Source: Mesobacillus persicus
GTDB taxonomy: Bacteria; Bacillota; Bacilli; Bacillales; Cytobacillaceae
Length of the DNA: 64,000 nt
NCBI RefSeq assembly: GCF_900109925.1
Contig: NZ_FOBW01000002.1
Span: forward strand, 372,001-436,000
Direction of reading: 5' to 3'
Shown here: in pieces, positions 45,524-54,980 of the stretch
Position numbering within the stretch: the first letter of the stretch is position 1
Layout: every line of letters begins with the position of its first letter
Translations under genes and position numbers: made by a program
Notes under the pieces: model-generated
The model's database searches: none
What the model was told of the DNA's origin: nothing
The model's input: only the letters and a program-made list of their open reading frames with translations

Positions 45524-46360
45524 CTTTTCTCTTTTTATCGCTGTAGTAATTGCCCCGTACTCATCTAACTTAATAGCCCGATAAACAGCATCATGGTAAA
45601 AAGTAAACCAGGCATTTCTTTCTTGAGCAAATTTCATCCACTTTTGCTTTCCAGCAATCGAATCCATTGGATAATCATCATAAGCCATCACCCAAAGTAC
45701 ATTCTGGTGGGCGTGCGTTGCCATTAGGTCAGCCATATGAACAACAGTCTCTCCTTCATCTTCAATAATGATGATGGAATGCCCGTCACTATGGCCGCCT
45801 GTATGAACCATTTTAAATGGTCCGTGATTCCATTCTTCTTTAAACGTGACAACCTGCTCTTGAATCGGTTCCCAATTTTCTTTCCAGTATGTAGCTTTTG
45901 AACGGATATTCGGGTTCCTCAATTCGTCCCATTCTACTTCAGAGCTGACAATGGTAGCATTGGGAAACACAGAGACAAACTCCCCGTTCTGCTCCTTAGT
46001 TAAGCCATTAGCATGATCATAATGCATATGGGTCATGAGAACATAGTCAATATCAAGAGGAGACAGTCCCATTGCCTCTAGTGATTGCTCTATTTCTGAC
46101 TCCTCATCCACACCAAAGTTACGTTTTTGTTTGTCAGTTAACTTTCCATTACCAATCCCTGATTCAACTAAATAATTTTTCCCATTTGCCTGAATTAAAA
46201 TGGGATCGGTTCGTAATTCAATTTGGTTTTTATCGTTTACGTCATACTTTCTAGACCACAATGGTTTTGGTACGACGCCAAACATCGCTCCACCATCAAG
46301 ATGAGTTACACCACCCTTTAACCATGTAAACCGTATGTTGGTTAATTCCAGTTTCTCCAT
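45521..46360 (-). CDS. ytnP: MBL-fold hydrolase, YtnP lactonase type
   Basis: 279 residues from ATG 46358-46360 (GGGGG 6 bases upstream). Metallo-beta-lactamase fold with [10 protein letters not shown] (HXHXDH metal motif), [11 protein letters not shown] and a late ADLMATHAH and FYHDAVY ligand set. B. subtilis YtnP is reported as a lactonase that degrades a signal from Streptomyces; substrate here is unproven, and other lactones or acyl-homoserine lactones are possible. In-frame Met codons further upstream lack a usable RBS. Confidence 0.93.
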   Translation of the reverse strand: MEKLELTNIRFTWLKGGVTHLDGGAMFGVVPKPLWSRKYDVNDKNQIELRTDPILIQANGKNYLVESGIGNGKLTDKQKRNFGVDEESEIEQSLEAMGLSPLDIDYVLMTHMHYDHANGLTKEQNGEFVSVFPNATIVSSEVEWDELRNPNIRSKATYWKENWEPIQEQVVTFKEEWNHGPFKMVHTGGHSDGHSIIIIEDEGETVVHMADLMATHAHQNVLWVMAYDDYPMDSIAGKQKWMKFAQERNAWFTFYHDAVYRAIKLDEYGAITTAIKREK

Positions 46361-46420
46361 TCTCATCCCCCCTAAAGTATTTTCAGTTAATTCTAACATT
46401 TTTTCGAGTAACTTTAAAAC

Positions 46421-46459
46421 AAACAAAAGACCTGCCGATGGTTCTAGCAGATCTTTTGT
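46421..46459 (-). terminator. Intrinsic terminator of trmB
   Basis: CAAAAGAtCTGC and GGCAGgTCTTTTG pair, with TTTGTTTGTTTT downstream on the minus strand. Confidence 0.85.
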
Positions 46460-46465
46460 GGGTAT

Positions 46466-47107
46466 TTAGTTTTTGTATTGCACTTCACACCGGTAAATAC
46501 GATTGCCAAGCGAGGAAAATTTCTCCTCATATTCAGTCATAATATTGCCTTCAAAATCACTTTGATGTAGGTCAAGGCTAAGATACTTTAACAAGAGACC
46601 GTATTCGGAAAAGCTCTTTAATGAATATTCAAATAGTCCCTGGTTATCGGTTTTAAAGTGTATCTCCCCTTTTGGTACAAGAATTTCTTCATAAACGGAG
46701 AGAAAACTTTTAAAAGTAAGACGTCGCTTTTCATGTCGAGTTTTCGGCCAAGGATCAGAGAAGTTCAAATAGACACGGTCTACATCACCAGGAGCAAAGT
46801 ATTTTGCCAACTCCGCAGCATCTACGTTCATTAATTTTAGATTTGATAATTCCTCTTCAATTATTCTGTCCAATGCAGATACAATGACACTTTCCTGCAT
46901 CTCTATCCCAATATAGTTGATATGTGGATTTGCTTTAGCCATCCCTGTGATAAACCGACCCTTTCCGGTCCCTATCTCTATATGAAGAGGCTGTGGAGCA
47001 TCAAAAACTTCATTCCATTTTCCGCGATTCTGTTCAGGGTTATGGACAACATACTGAGGGTATTCCAAAAGTTTATCCTTTGCCCAAGGTTTATTTCTTA
47101 ATCTCAT
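46466..47107 (-). CDS. trmB: tRNA (guanine-N7)-methyltransferase
   Basis: Makes m7G46 in tRNA variable loops. 213 residues from ATG 47105-47107 (AGGTG 6 bases upstream). SAM motif [17 protein letters not shown], acidic [16 protein letters not shown], substrate motif [18 protein letters not shown] and [18 protein letters not shown]. subtilis name YtmQ. Next to ytnP as in B. subtilis. Confidence 0.97.
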   Translation of the reverse strand: MRLRNKPWAKDKLLEYPQYVVHNPEQNRGKWNEVFDAPQPLHIEIGTGKGRFITGMAKANPHINYIGIEMQESVIVSALDRIIEEELSNLKLMNVDAAELAKYFAPGDVDRVYLNFSDPWPKTRHEKRRLTFKSFLSVYEEILVPKGEIHFKTDNQGLFEYSLKSFSEYGLLLKYLSLDLHQSDFEGNIMTEYEEKFSSLGNRIYRCEVQYKN

Positions 47108-47202
47108 CAAGACACCTCTGTAAAATTCATATCGTTCAAAACATATCATGTCCTCATACTATTTTTCAAGTTAAATCAGGATTTAAGGAAGACTTCTGCA
47201 TA

Positions 47203-47247
47203 AAGAAAAAAGGAATCCGCAAAATAGCTATGTGGATTCCTTTTTCC
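47203..47247. terminator. Terminator-type hairpin in the trmB-ytzH divergent region
   Basis: AAAAAGGAATCC-(14 bases)-GGATTCCTTTTT, flanked by A and T runs, so it looks functional in both directions. It lies only 28 bases upstream of the ytzH start and about 96 upstream of trmB. Confidence 0.7.
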
Positions 47248-47274
47248 ATTATTAAAAGTGAAAGGGTGAGCCTT

Positions 47275-47553
47275 ATGCCGTTGAATTATCATGACCAAGT
47301 GAATCTTTTAACTGATATCCTGACAAATCAGCAAACTGACTGCTGTGGTTCTGTTGCCGAATGCGAACAGCTCGAACGACTGGTAAAATCTCTAATGGTC
47401 AATTCCAATCTTGATCAAAACGTAAAACCTGTTCTACAGGAAATTTACGATTATAGCCAGAATGGTAAATATACTTCGGATTTAGACGAACATATTTTAA
47501 CAAACCAAGAAAATCTTTCGAGTTGGGTAAATAATATCGGAAGCTTCTCCTAA
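47275..47553 (+). CDS. ytzH: YtzH-like small protein
   Basis: 92 residues from ATG 47275 behind AAGGGTGA; earlier in-frame codons run through a hairpin and have no RBS. The N-terminus MPLNYHDQVNLLTDILTNQQTDCCGSVAECEQLERLVKSL and the acidic helical remainder match the YtzH family of Bacillaceae. Three cysteines (CC and C) cluster at residues 23-30, perhaps metal-binding. Function unknown. Its stop abuts the stop of the convergent ytmP, so neither has room for a terminator. Confidence 0.88.
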   Translation: MPLNYHDQVNLLTDILTNQQTDCCGSVAECEQLERLVKSLMVNSNLDQNVKPVLQEIYDYSQNGKYTSDLDEHILTNQENLSSWVNNIGSFS

Positions 47554-48327
47554 CTACATTGCCTTATTTAGGAAGTCAATCCAATTATCCATTTCCTGAA
47601 ATCTCTTTTGGTTTTTATGCCATTGAATCGACGTCAAGGCTTGGCCAATCACATACCATTTCATTCGGAGCCGTAAGTGCTCTGTCATCGGAAGCCCATA
47701 TCGCTCTAACCAACTGTTCCAATTCTCTCTTGGAATATAAGAGTACAACAACAGACCTAGATCAATTGCAGGGTCACCAATGATCGCACCATCCCAATCA
47801 ATCAAATACAACTGGTTGTTTTCCGTTAACAGCCAGTTGTTATGATTCACATCACAGTGACATACAACCTTTTCATGATAATCAATATTCGGTAGTTCTT
47901 TTGATAAAAACTCCATTGCTTCCACAACTATTGGTAGACTTGTAACCTCCTCATCAAGTTCTTCCATTAAAAGATGAAGAAGCGTCTCCGGCTGAATTGG
48001 TGTTTTCCCCAACCTAGTTAGCATATTCAGAAGTGGCTTGGAGCAGTGGATCTTTTTTAGTAGTTTGGCAACATGGTAATCGCTCATATCAACCGATTTT
48101 AGCTCTCGCCCGTTCATCCATTGCTGAGCAGTGATGACATCACCGTTTTCTAATCTTTTTGTCCAAATAAGCTTGGGGACGATTCCTTCAGCAGATAAGA
48201 CTGCAAGAAAAGGAGAGGAGTTCCGTTTTAAAAACAAGCGTTGTCCCTTATGCTGGGCAAAATAGGCTGCACCAGTGGCACCACCTGCAGGAATAATCTC
48301 CCATTCTTGACCTAATAAATCTTCCAA
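47554..48327 (-). CDS. ytmP: APH/choline-kinase-like phosphotransferase YtmP
   Basis: 257 residues with a protein-kinase-like fold of the aminoglycoside phosphotransferase family: VVCHCDVNHNNWLLTENNQLYLIDWDGAIIGDPAIDLG contains the catalytic HCDVNHNN loop and IDWDGA metal-binding Asp (about 155-193). The substrate is unknown; relatives act on choline, sugars, fructosamines or antibiotics. The N-terminal GGATGAAYF resembles a nucleotide loop. It is convergent with ytzH. Confidence 0.88.
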   Translation of the reverse strand: MEDLLGQEWEIIPAGGATGAAYFAQHKGQRLFLKRNSSPFLAVLSAEGIVPKLIWTKRLENGDVITAQQWMNGRELKSVDMSDYHVAKLLKKIHCSKPLLNMLTRLGKTPIQPETLLHLLMEELDEEVTSLPIVVEAMEFLSKELPNIDYHEKVVCHCDVNHNNWLLTENNQLYLIDWDGAIIGDPAIDLGLLLYSYIPRENWNSWLERYGLPMTEHLRLRMKWYVIGQALTSIQWHKNQKRFQEMDNWIDFLNKAM

Positions 48328-48396
48328 AGTTGTTCACCTTCAATTTATGTCACTATCTCGGTAGTTGCTGAGATTACAATGATTAAGTATCGTACG

Positions 48397-48445
48397 AATA
48401 AAAAAGACAGCTATTGACTCGAAATTGGCACAATAGCTATCTTAT
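48397..48445 (-). terminator. Intrinsic terminator of the pullulanase gene
   Basis: On the minus strand GATAGCTATTG and CAATAGCTGTC pair around a 17-base loop and TTTTTTATTC follows, about 90 bases past the stop. Confidence 0.85.
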
Positions 48446-48533
48446 TAAATTTTATCTCCTATTTGCTTTCCCCGTCAAGCCCAGCAAGCGTTATTCATTG
48501 GGAAATCTACCGTTATATTTTTCTAATTTCTGT

Positions 48534-50675
48534 TTATCTTACAGCAACTACGAGTGCACAAGGCTCTATATCAATAGTTTCACCCTCTATTTCACGAAAT
48601 GGCAGATCCGATGCATACTCGTGATCAGCTAATATTTTCCACCCATTTTCTTCTTGAGGGAACTGATAGTTTTCCCTTTTTGTTGACGGATTGATCAGAA
48701 CCAGTATGGAATTCCATTTTCCGAACCTTCCTACTTCTGAAAGAGTGTAACCGATAATAGGAGTAGGTATTGGTAAAAAATGGATGTGTTCACGGATTAA
48801 CTTTGTGCTAGGAAGTCTGAATGCCTTGTGTGAACGTCTAATTTTTATGATTCCTTTAATATATTGAACGTTCTCTAGTTCAGCATCTCTCCGTTCCCAA
48901 TCAATCCGGTTAATATCATCAGACGACTGATAACTATTACCAATGCCTTGCTTCGTTCTAAAAAACTCTTGGCCACTATGGATAAATGGAATCCCTTGGG
49001 CTAGGATGACTAAGGAAGTTGCTAACCGATGTCTCCTTTTCATATGGTCCTGTTGACACGCTTCTAGCTTATCCCAAAGGGTATGGTTATCGTGACACTC
49101 AACATAGTTGACGGTTTGTACGGGCTCTAGGAACAAACCATTCTTTCGCTTACCGATACCCACACTACCTGCTATAACCTGTTTGGCGGCTTCAGTAAGC
49201 CGTTCGTTACCTAATGCATATCCACGATCATAAAGATTAAATGTACTGCCTTTTATCGTGTCGCGGAACCAGTCATTAAACTGTCCGATGTTTGGGAGAC
49301 TCGCTTGATTCCCAATGGTCGCTTTCTGGCTGTCTTTAATGGGTGTATTCAAGTCCCAGCCCTCTCCAATTATAATCGTAGATGGGTTGATATCATCGAC
49401 CATTTTTCTTATGGCCTGCATCGTGTCGATATCAAGAATTCCCATTAAATCAAATCGAAATCCATCAAGACCATACTCCTCCAACCAGTATCGAACCGAG
49501 TCTAAAATAAACTTTCTCCCCATTAACCTCTCAGAGGCAAAATCATTGCCAACTCCCGTTCCATTTGACGGAAGTCCATCATCCCCATGACGAAAGAAGT
49601 AACCAGGCACGATTTGTTCGAAAGAAGAACTCTCACGAATATACACATGATTATAAACGACATCCATCACGACTCTAAGGCCCTCGGCATGAACCGCAGC
49701 AATCAGGCGCTTCAGCTCCGCTATTCTTGTATAAGGCTCTTCAGGGTTTGTTGAGTAACTTCCATCTGGCGCATTAAAATGGATCGGATTATATCCCCAA
49801 TTGTAGTCCTTATCCGGGTTTCGTTCATCCACCCCTGCAAAGTCATTAAACGGAAGAAATTCAATATGGGTAACGCCTAGATCTTTAATATATGATAATC
49901 CGGTTGATGTTCCTGAAGGACTTTTGGTCCCAACTTCAGCGGCACCTAGAAATTTCCCTTTATGATGAACACCACTTGCGGGATGAATCGTAAGATCACG
50001 AATATGCGTCTCATAGATAATGACATCACATGGATCTTCCAGCTTTGGGAGGTCTGGTTGTTCTACTCTCGTTTTCTCTAAATCAACAACCACTCCCATC
50101 CTCCCATTAATGGTTACTGCGTTTGCATAGGGATCAACAGCCTCCCGCCACTCTCCATTGATACGAACATGATAACTATATCGATAACATTCTAGCCCTT
50201 CCTCAACAATGATAGACCAAACGCCTTTTTCTCCACGAGACATCCTTTTAAAAATAGGAGTACTATTATCATCTTGTGCTAACTTTAGCTGAACTTGAGA
50301 AGCTGTCGGTGCCCATACCTTAAACACAGTATGAGAAGACTGTAGCTTCGCTCCTAAATCATTTCCCGTATAATAAAATGTTTCATCAAATTCATTTGTC
50401 CGAATAACCGCCCCTATTTGGAGGTCTGTCTTCCCTCCATGCTCATCAATAATATTATACTCTTTTCCTATCTCTGGCTTCATGGGACTAGAACAAACGT
50501 ATTTTAATGAATCGGTTAGATGGAAGGTCTCATTCACTCTAAGTTGAATTTTCTCGTTCCCATCTGTTAAATAAAACGCTGAAGAGTTTCCGCCGTGATA
50601 GGAATATGGAAGTAATACCGTAATCATCTGGACTTCATCTAAATAGGCGTTAAACACCCGATCATTGGCTATCAT
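48534..50675 (-). CDS. pulA: Type I pullulanase (AmyX)
   Basis: Cleaves alpha-1,6 branches of pullulan, amylopectin or glycogen. 713 residues, without a signal peptide, so intracellular. Order: a short N-terminal beta domain, a CBM48 domain (about 110-200, FKVWAPTASQVQLKL), then a GH13 barrel. The type I mark YNWGYNP is present, with DVVYNHVY, the nucleophile Asp in DGFRFDLMG, the acid Glu in IIIGEGWDL and the transition-state Asp in VECHDNHTLWD. B. subtilis name amyX. It is 29 bases from ytlR, so the pair may share a transcript. Confidence 0.96.
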   Translation of the reverse strand: MIANDRVFNAYLDEVQMITVLLPYSYHGGNSSAFYLTDGNEKIQLRVNETFHLTDSLKYVCSSPMKPEIGKEYNIIDEHGGKTDLQIGAVIRTNEFDETFYYTGNDLGAKLQSSHTVFKVWAPTASQVQLKLAQDDNSTPIFKRMSRGEKGVWSIIVEEGLECYRYSYHVRINGEWREAVDPYANAVTINGRMGVVVDLEKTRVEQPDLPKLEDPCDVIIYETHIRDLTIHPASGVHHKGKFLGAAEVGTKSPSGTSTGLSYIKDLGVTHIEFLPFNDFAGVDERNPDKDYNWGYNPIHFNAPDGSYSTNPEEPYTRIAELKRLIAAVHAEGLRVVMDVVYNHVYIRESSSFEQIVPGYFFRHGDDGLPSNGTGVGNDFASERLMGRKFILDSVRYWLEEYGLDGFRFDLMGILDIDTMQAIRKMVDDINPSTIIIGEGWDLNTPIKDSQKATIGNQASLPNIGQFNDWFRDTIKGSTFNLYDRGYALGNERLTEAAKQVIAGSVGIGKRKNGLFLEPVQTVNYVECHDNHTLWDKLEACQQDHMKRRHRLATSLVILAQGIPFIHSGQEFFRTKQGIGNSYQSSDDINRIDWERRDAELENVQYIKGIIKIRRSHKAFRLPSTKLIREHIHFLPIPTPIIGYTLSEVGRFGKWNSILVLINPSTKRENYQFPQEENGWKILADHEYASDLPFREIEGETIDIEPCALVVAVR

Positions 50676-50704
50676 GTCTACTTCATCTCCTCAGCCATCC
50701 ATTA

Positions 50705-51622
50705 TTAGCCCGCTAAGACCCTTAATGAATTCTCACAAACTTGGACTTTCACTGGTGCTTTTCCGATTACTTCACCATCGGCATGAACAAGCACTTTTTC
50801 ATCTGCATAAATGGAAATGGATTTGCCCGTGTATGTTTTAACTTCTCTAAAGTGAGTATGTCCACCCCAAAAAACGGTGATAAAAACAAATAACAGCTTC
50901 CACCTTGATAGATTTTGGACAACCGTAAGATCCAACAACCCATCGGTAACCGATGCCTCTGGAGAAATTCTCATTCCTCCACCGAAGTAAATCTGATTGG
51001 CAATGGTTATAAACCACACATTCTCAAACGACTGCTCGAGTCCATCTATATTCACTCTCATGTCTGAGCTTTTATAGGTAAATAGGAGCTTGATTAATAC
51101 AATTGCATAGACCAGACTTCCAAGTGATAAACGGTTCAGTTTCGCTTTTAGCTTTGAATGATTCACTTCCTCACAGATTGTTGCATCAAAGCCGACTCCC
51201 ATATTATTGATAAAATACGACTGTACTTTCCCGGTACATATCTTTCCTGTATCAACATCGATTGGAAATCGTCCCTCTAAGATTAAAGCAAGGGCATCTT
51301 TAGGATTTTTAGGAATTTGAAACCCTCTCGAAAAATCATTACCAGAACCACCTGGTATGAATCCTATGGAGATGTTTGAGTGATGAACTGCTCCGTTAAC
51401 CACTTCATGAAGTGTCCCGTCTCCTCCTACAACCACAATAATAATAGAATCGCCGTTTGCCTCGTGGATAATCGAGGTACTGAGTTCTATAGCATGGCCC
51501 GAATATTCGGTGAAAAAAACCTTATAAGGGACAAGTAGCGCCTTGAGTTCGTCCTCAATTGTTCTCCAAACCCTTTGACATTGGCCATTCCTAGCTTGAA
51601 GATTCACAATGAAATAATACAT
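50705..51622 (-). CDS. ytlR: Diacylglycerol kinase-family lipid kinase YtlR
   Basis: 305 residues of the DAGK_cat fold: VVVGGDGTLHEVVNGA is the nucleotide motif (GGDGT), IGFIPGGSGNDFSRGF and a C-terminal beta-sandwich (TGKSISIYADEKVLVHADGEVIGKAPVKVQV) are typical. Acts on a membrane lipid, likely diacylglycerol or a related lipid; B. subtilis keeps DgkB for that main task and YtlR is a paralogue of unknown substrate. Upstream of the pullulanase gene. Confidence 0.9.
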   Translation of the reverse strand: MYYFIVNLQARNGQCQRVWRTIEDELKALLVPYKVFFTEYSGHAIELSTSIIHEANGDSIIIVVVGGDGTLHEVVNGAVHHSNISIGFIPGGSGNDFSRGFQIPKNPKDALALILEGRFPIDVDTGKICTGKVQSYFINNMGVGFDATICEEVNHSKLKAKLNRLSLGSLVYAIVLIKLLFTYKSSDMRVNIDGLEQSFENVWFITIANQIYFGGGMRISPEASVTDGLLDLTVVQNLSRWKLLFVFITVFWGGHTHFREVKTYTGKSISIYADEKVLVHADGEVIGKAPVKVQVCENSLRVLAG

Positions 51623-51660
51623 CTGGTTTCCGCCTTAAAAAATCATATGGTTTTATAAAA

Positions 51661-51812
51661 GTATGTTTTTGTAAAGTTGGTTGTTAAAATCCTAAGCCGT
51701 TTTTAACTCACTATAACTTGCTTTAAAGCTCCTTGGTCTCCGAAAGCAACAACTTAGTTTCAGCTAAAAAAGCAACGAAGTTTGAGAAGAGAGCCTTATA
51801 AAATGTATGTTC
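51661..51812. repeat. Degenerate R6-like inverted-repeat DNA
   Basis: Left TTTTTGTAAAGTTGGTTGTT and the right AGCAACGAAGTTTGAGAAG...CCTTATAA region are loosely complementary, and TTGCTTTCGGAGACCAAGGA-type words occur between. It resembles the R6 element at 55.2 kb but is decayed. The stretch from 51623 to 51853 has no gene. Confidence 0.4.
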
Positions 51813-51853
51813 ATAGATGGGGAAAGAATCATCCGTTTTTAATAAACACTAGA

Positions 51854-52426
51854 TTAATTACCTGAGAGTGGAAATCTTGCCAATGCTTCATACTTTGGTT
51901 CTTTTCCCAAATGAGTTTTGTACAAAACAACATTGTTTGCTTGGAAAACGAATTTCCGCTTATTAAAAGGGTTTTGTTTTTCAAGCATTTCAGTTTCAAA
52001 TGGAAAGTCATTTGACCATTTCCTTGCTAAAGTAATATGTGGTTTAAAGGGTCTCGTTTCTAGCTTAAATCCTGAATCCAAGCAAGCGGAGTAAACTTCA
52101 TCCCTTGCTTGATGCAATAACGGTGCGTGTTTGACTCCCGTCCAAAAGATTCTAGGTGAATCACTTTTTCCAAACACACCTAAATGATCAATAGTAAGTT
52201 CAAAAGACGGGCATTGTATCCGCGAATTCAGTTTCTCCATCGATATAGCAAGTTGCTCTTCGTTTGCATGACCTAAGAACGCCAAGGTGATATGGAGATC
52301 CTGATGATGAACCCAGCGTTTAAAAGGCAGCGCTTCTTGAAGGATTCCACAAGTCTTATCAAGCTCTGCTTTGAGTTCCTGTGGTAGTTCTAATGCATAA
52401 AAATAATGTTGGTTAGTCTGGGTCAT
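51854..52426 (-). CDS. thpR: RNA 2',3'-cyclic phosphodiesterase (YtlP, ThpR-type)
   Basis: 190 residues from ATG 52424-52426. Two HxTx motifs of the 2H phosphoesterase superfamily are present: HITLAFLGH (about 53) and HITLARKW (about 140), with YALELPQELKAELD as the N-terminal beta strand. Hydrolyses RNA 2',3'-cyclic phosphates in vitro in homologues; the cellular substrate is uncertain. A longer frame starting at 52459 lacks a ribosome binding site. Confidence 0.9.
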   Translation of the reverse strand: MTQTNQHYFYALELPQELKAELDKTCGILQEALPFKRWVHHQDLHITLAFLGHANEEQLAISMEKLNSRIQCPSFELTIDHLGVFGKSDSPRIFWTGVKHAPLLHQARDEVYSACLDSGFKLETRPFKPHITLARKWSNDFPFETEMLEKQNPFNKRKFVFQANNVVLYKTHLGKEPKYEALARFPLSGN

Positions 52427-52640
52427 TTCTAGACCGTCCTTTCTAGGTTCCAATTTCATTTTAACAATGAGATATCTATTTGGAGAAGCGTATTTTTTGA
52501 TAGTTGTATTATTTCAATATTGTCCTACTTTATGATTCTTAAAAAGGCTCTGTTGCTCCAGGATGCAATCAACGGTTAGAAAAATCAACATTGTCCTTTA
52601 ACAGAGCTTTTCACAAAAATAATGACAAACAACAATCATT

Positions 52641-52686
52641 AATAAAAATGGGAAGGGATTGCCCTAGTTAGCAATCCCTCCCCATT
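52641..52686 (-). terminator. Intrinsic terminator of dat
   Basis: GGGGAGGGATTGC and GCAATCCCTTCCC form a 13-base stem; ATTTTTATT follows on the minus strand, directly after the dat stop. Confidence 0.9.
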
Positions 52687-52689
52687 ACC

Positions 52690-53544
52690 TTATAGTTTTC
52701 CACACTGAGATTCTATTTCTTGTTTAAAAAGCTCCTGTAGTTTCAAGGTTAACTCTCCAGGCTTTCCTCCGCCCACTGGTGTCCCCTCTAGCTCTACCAC
52801 AGGCATCACCTCAACGGTTGTTCCGGTTAAAAATATTTCATCCGCTTTGGAAAGCTCTTCTAGTGTAAATGCTTGTTCGTTCACTTTAATGCCTTCTTTA
52901 TGACAAATGGCAAGCATAAGCTGTCGAGAAATTCCATTTAAGATGAAATGATTTGCGGGATGTGTATAGACCTCTCCTTGTTTGACAATCGAGACATTTG
53001 AGTGACTACCTTCCGTTACTCTCCCGTCTCGATGTAAAACCGCTTCATCACAACCAGCCTCCGCCGCTTTTTGATTAGCAAGAAGATTACCTAATAGATT
53101 TAAGCTTTTTATATCACAACGTAGCCAACGGATATCGTCTGTGATCATTGCTTTTACACCTGATTGTAGTTTGCTTACTGGACGGTCTACTTCTCTTGTA
53201 TAAGCAATAAAGGTTGGTACGACGTCATCTGTCGGGAACGGGTGCTTACGGGGGGAAATCCCACGAGTAAACTGTAAATAGACGGTTCCTAATACTAGTT
53301 GATTTTTTTGAATCAACTGTTGAAGCTGACTTTGTAACTCTTCCTTCGTATAGGGTATTTTAATCCCAATACTTGACGCACTTGACCACAATCGATCAAT
53401 ATGTTCACTCCCTGTGAACATTTTTCCGTTGTATACCCGAATCACCTCGTAAACTCCGTCCCCAAATTGATATCCACGGTCCTCAATATCAATGGCCGCT
53501 TCCGTTCTTTCAACTAAATCACCGTTTTTAATGACAAATGACAT
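52690..53544 (-). CDS. dat: D-alanine aminotransferase
   Basis: Interconverts D-alanine and D-glutamate (or 2-oxoglutarate/pyruvate) for wall synthesis; PLP fold type IV. 284 residues with EDRGYQFGDGVYEVIRVYNG (22-40), the PLP lysine in CDIKSLNLLGN (Lys146), and the cofactor glutamate region RVTEGSHSNV. TTVEVMPV and a final LTLKLQELF helix complete the usual length. It follows pepV by 11 bases; both are likely in one operon. Confidence 0.97.
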   Translation of the reverse strand: MSFVIKNGDLVERTEAAIDIEDRGYQFGDGVYEVIRVYNGKMFTGSEHIDRLWSSASSIGIKIPYTKEELQSQLQQLIQKNQLVLGTVYLQFTRGISPRKHPFPTDDVVPTFIAYTREVDRPVSKLQSGVKAMITDDIRWLRCDIKSLNLLGNLLANQKAAEAGCDEAVLHRDGRVTEGSHSNVSIVKQGEVYTHPANHFILNGISRQLMLAICHKEGIKVNEQAFTLEELSKADEIFLTGTTVEVMPVVELEGTPVGGGKPGELTLKLQELFKQEIESQCGKL

Positions 53545-53555
53545 TTCTCACCCTC

Positions 53556-54980
53556 CTAGTCTATCTTACCTGCTAGCTCATAAATTGCCTGCGCATAAAT
53601 GGCTGTCGCCTTTAACATGTCGTCAATGATGATGTACTCATCCTTTTGATGAGCCGCATCAGGCCTTCCTGGAAATAACGGTCCAAACGCAACTCCCGAT
53701 TTTAATGACCGAGCATACGTTCCGCCACCAATGGATATCAGTTCTGCTTTTTCACCAGTTTGCTCTTCATATACTTTTTTTAGAGTTTGGACTAGAAAAT
53801 CCTTCTCATCAACATGATGAGGATTCGAATTTGTAAAGTTCTCAATCCTAAATCCCTTTTCCTTAACTATTTGATCTAAAGCCGTTTTGACTCCTTCAAG
53901 TTGGGTCGTAACCGGATATCTCATATTTAAACCTAAACGACCACCAACCTCTTGCGAGTAACTCAGTGTCCCGACGTTAATCGTTAATTCACCTGTTATC
54001 TCGTCTGCATAGGCAACTCCTAATTCCTTCCCACGTGATTCTCGCCCAAAATACTTACAGACAAACTGGAAATAATTTTTAGCACCCTCATTCAGGTTAA
54101 ACTCAACTAGGAAAGAAGCCATGCAAAGTCCGGCATTTTTTCCGTTGTCAGGCTCCATCCCGTGGGCAGAAACCCCTTCCATAGTCAAAACGAGCAAGCC
54201 GTTATCAACATGGCAATTGCCACCAAGACCATGCTTCTCCTTGTAATCCTCATATCTTTGAATCAACTCCGTGTGATTACCTGATACATCTAAGGAGGCG
54301 GTAGCAAAGTCTGGCACCATATTATATCTTCTGCCAGATGTAAAACGAATAACTTTCACTTCTTCGCTTCCTTCAACAGTTTCTATTCCGTCTGCTACAA
54401 TATCAAAATCTGCGATCCCTTTTTCGGCATAAATAATGGGAAAATCAGCATCTGGAGCGAAACCCATCGCCGGCATTTCTTCATGTTGAAAATAATGATC
54501 GACACAGCGCCAATTGCTTTCCTCATCCGTTCCGACAATCATTCGAACGCGTCTTTTTAGAGGTAACCCAAGTTCTTTTACAATCTTCATCGCGTAAAAA
54601 GCAGCCATCGTTGGCCCCTTGTCGTCTATCGCACCTCGAGCAAAAATTTTGCCGTCACGAATGTCAGCAGCATATGGGTCGCTCGACCAGCCATCTCCCT
54701 CGGGAACCACATCAACATGACAAAGAATCCCTACGATTTCTTCGCCTTCACCAAACTCAAGGTGACCAGCCAAATTTCCGGTATTTTTAGTGAGAAAACC
54801 CTCCTTTTCGCCAATATTAAGCATAAAGTCTAATGCTTCCTTGATACCCTCTCCAAGCGGTGCAACAGCTGTAGCATTTTCCTCATCTAGCACACTTTTA
54901 ATTTGTAATAACCCTTGAGTATTACGGATCAATTCTTCCTTCCGCTTTTCCACTTCTTCAAACCAACGAATGTTTTCCAT
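53556..54980 (-). CDS. pepV: Dipeptidase PepV (M20 family)
   Basis: Di-zinc dipeptidase, 474 residues from ATG 54978-54980 (GGAGG 11 bases upstream; a TTG one codon earlier has better spacing). LCHVDVVPEGDGWSSDP (metal His/Asp), FARGAIDDKGPTMAA (bridging Asp), GTDEESNWRC (catalytic Glu-Glu), DADFPIIYAEKG, then the lid domain and SIGGGTYARSLKSGVAFGPLFPG near the end with a final metal His (DAAHQKDEY). It cleaves dipeptides including D-Ala-containing ones in some homologues, which fits the link with dat. Followed closely by dat. Confidence 0.96.
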   Translation of the reverse strand: MENIRWFEEVEKRKEELIRNTQGLLQIKSVLDEENATAVAPLGEGIKEALDFMLNIGEKEGFLTKNTGNLAGHLEFGEGEEIVGILCHVDVVPEGDGWSSDPYAADIRDGKIFARGAIDDKGPTMAAFYAMKIVKELGLPLKRRVRMIVGTDEESNWRCVDHYFQHEEMPAMGFAPDADFPIIYAEKGIADFDIVADGIETVEGSEEVKVIRFTSGRRYNMVPDFATASLDVSGNHTELIQRYEDYKEKHGLGGNCHVDNGLLVLTMEGVSAHGMEPDNGKNAGLCMASFLVEFNLNEGAKNYFQFVCKYFGRESRGKELGVAYADEITGELTINVGTLSYSQEVGGRLGLNMRYPVTTQLEGVKTALDQIVKEKGFRIENFTNSNPHHVDEKDFLVQTLKKVYEEQTGEKAELISIGGGTYARSLKSGVAFGPLFPGRPDAAHQKDEYIIIDDMLKATAIYAQAIYELAGKID

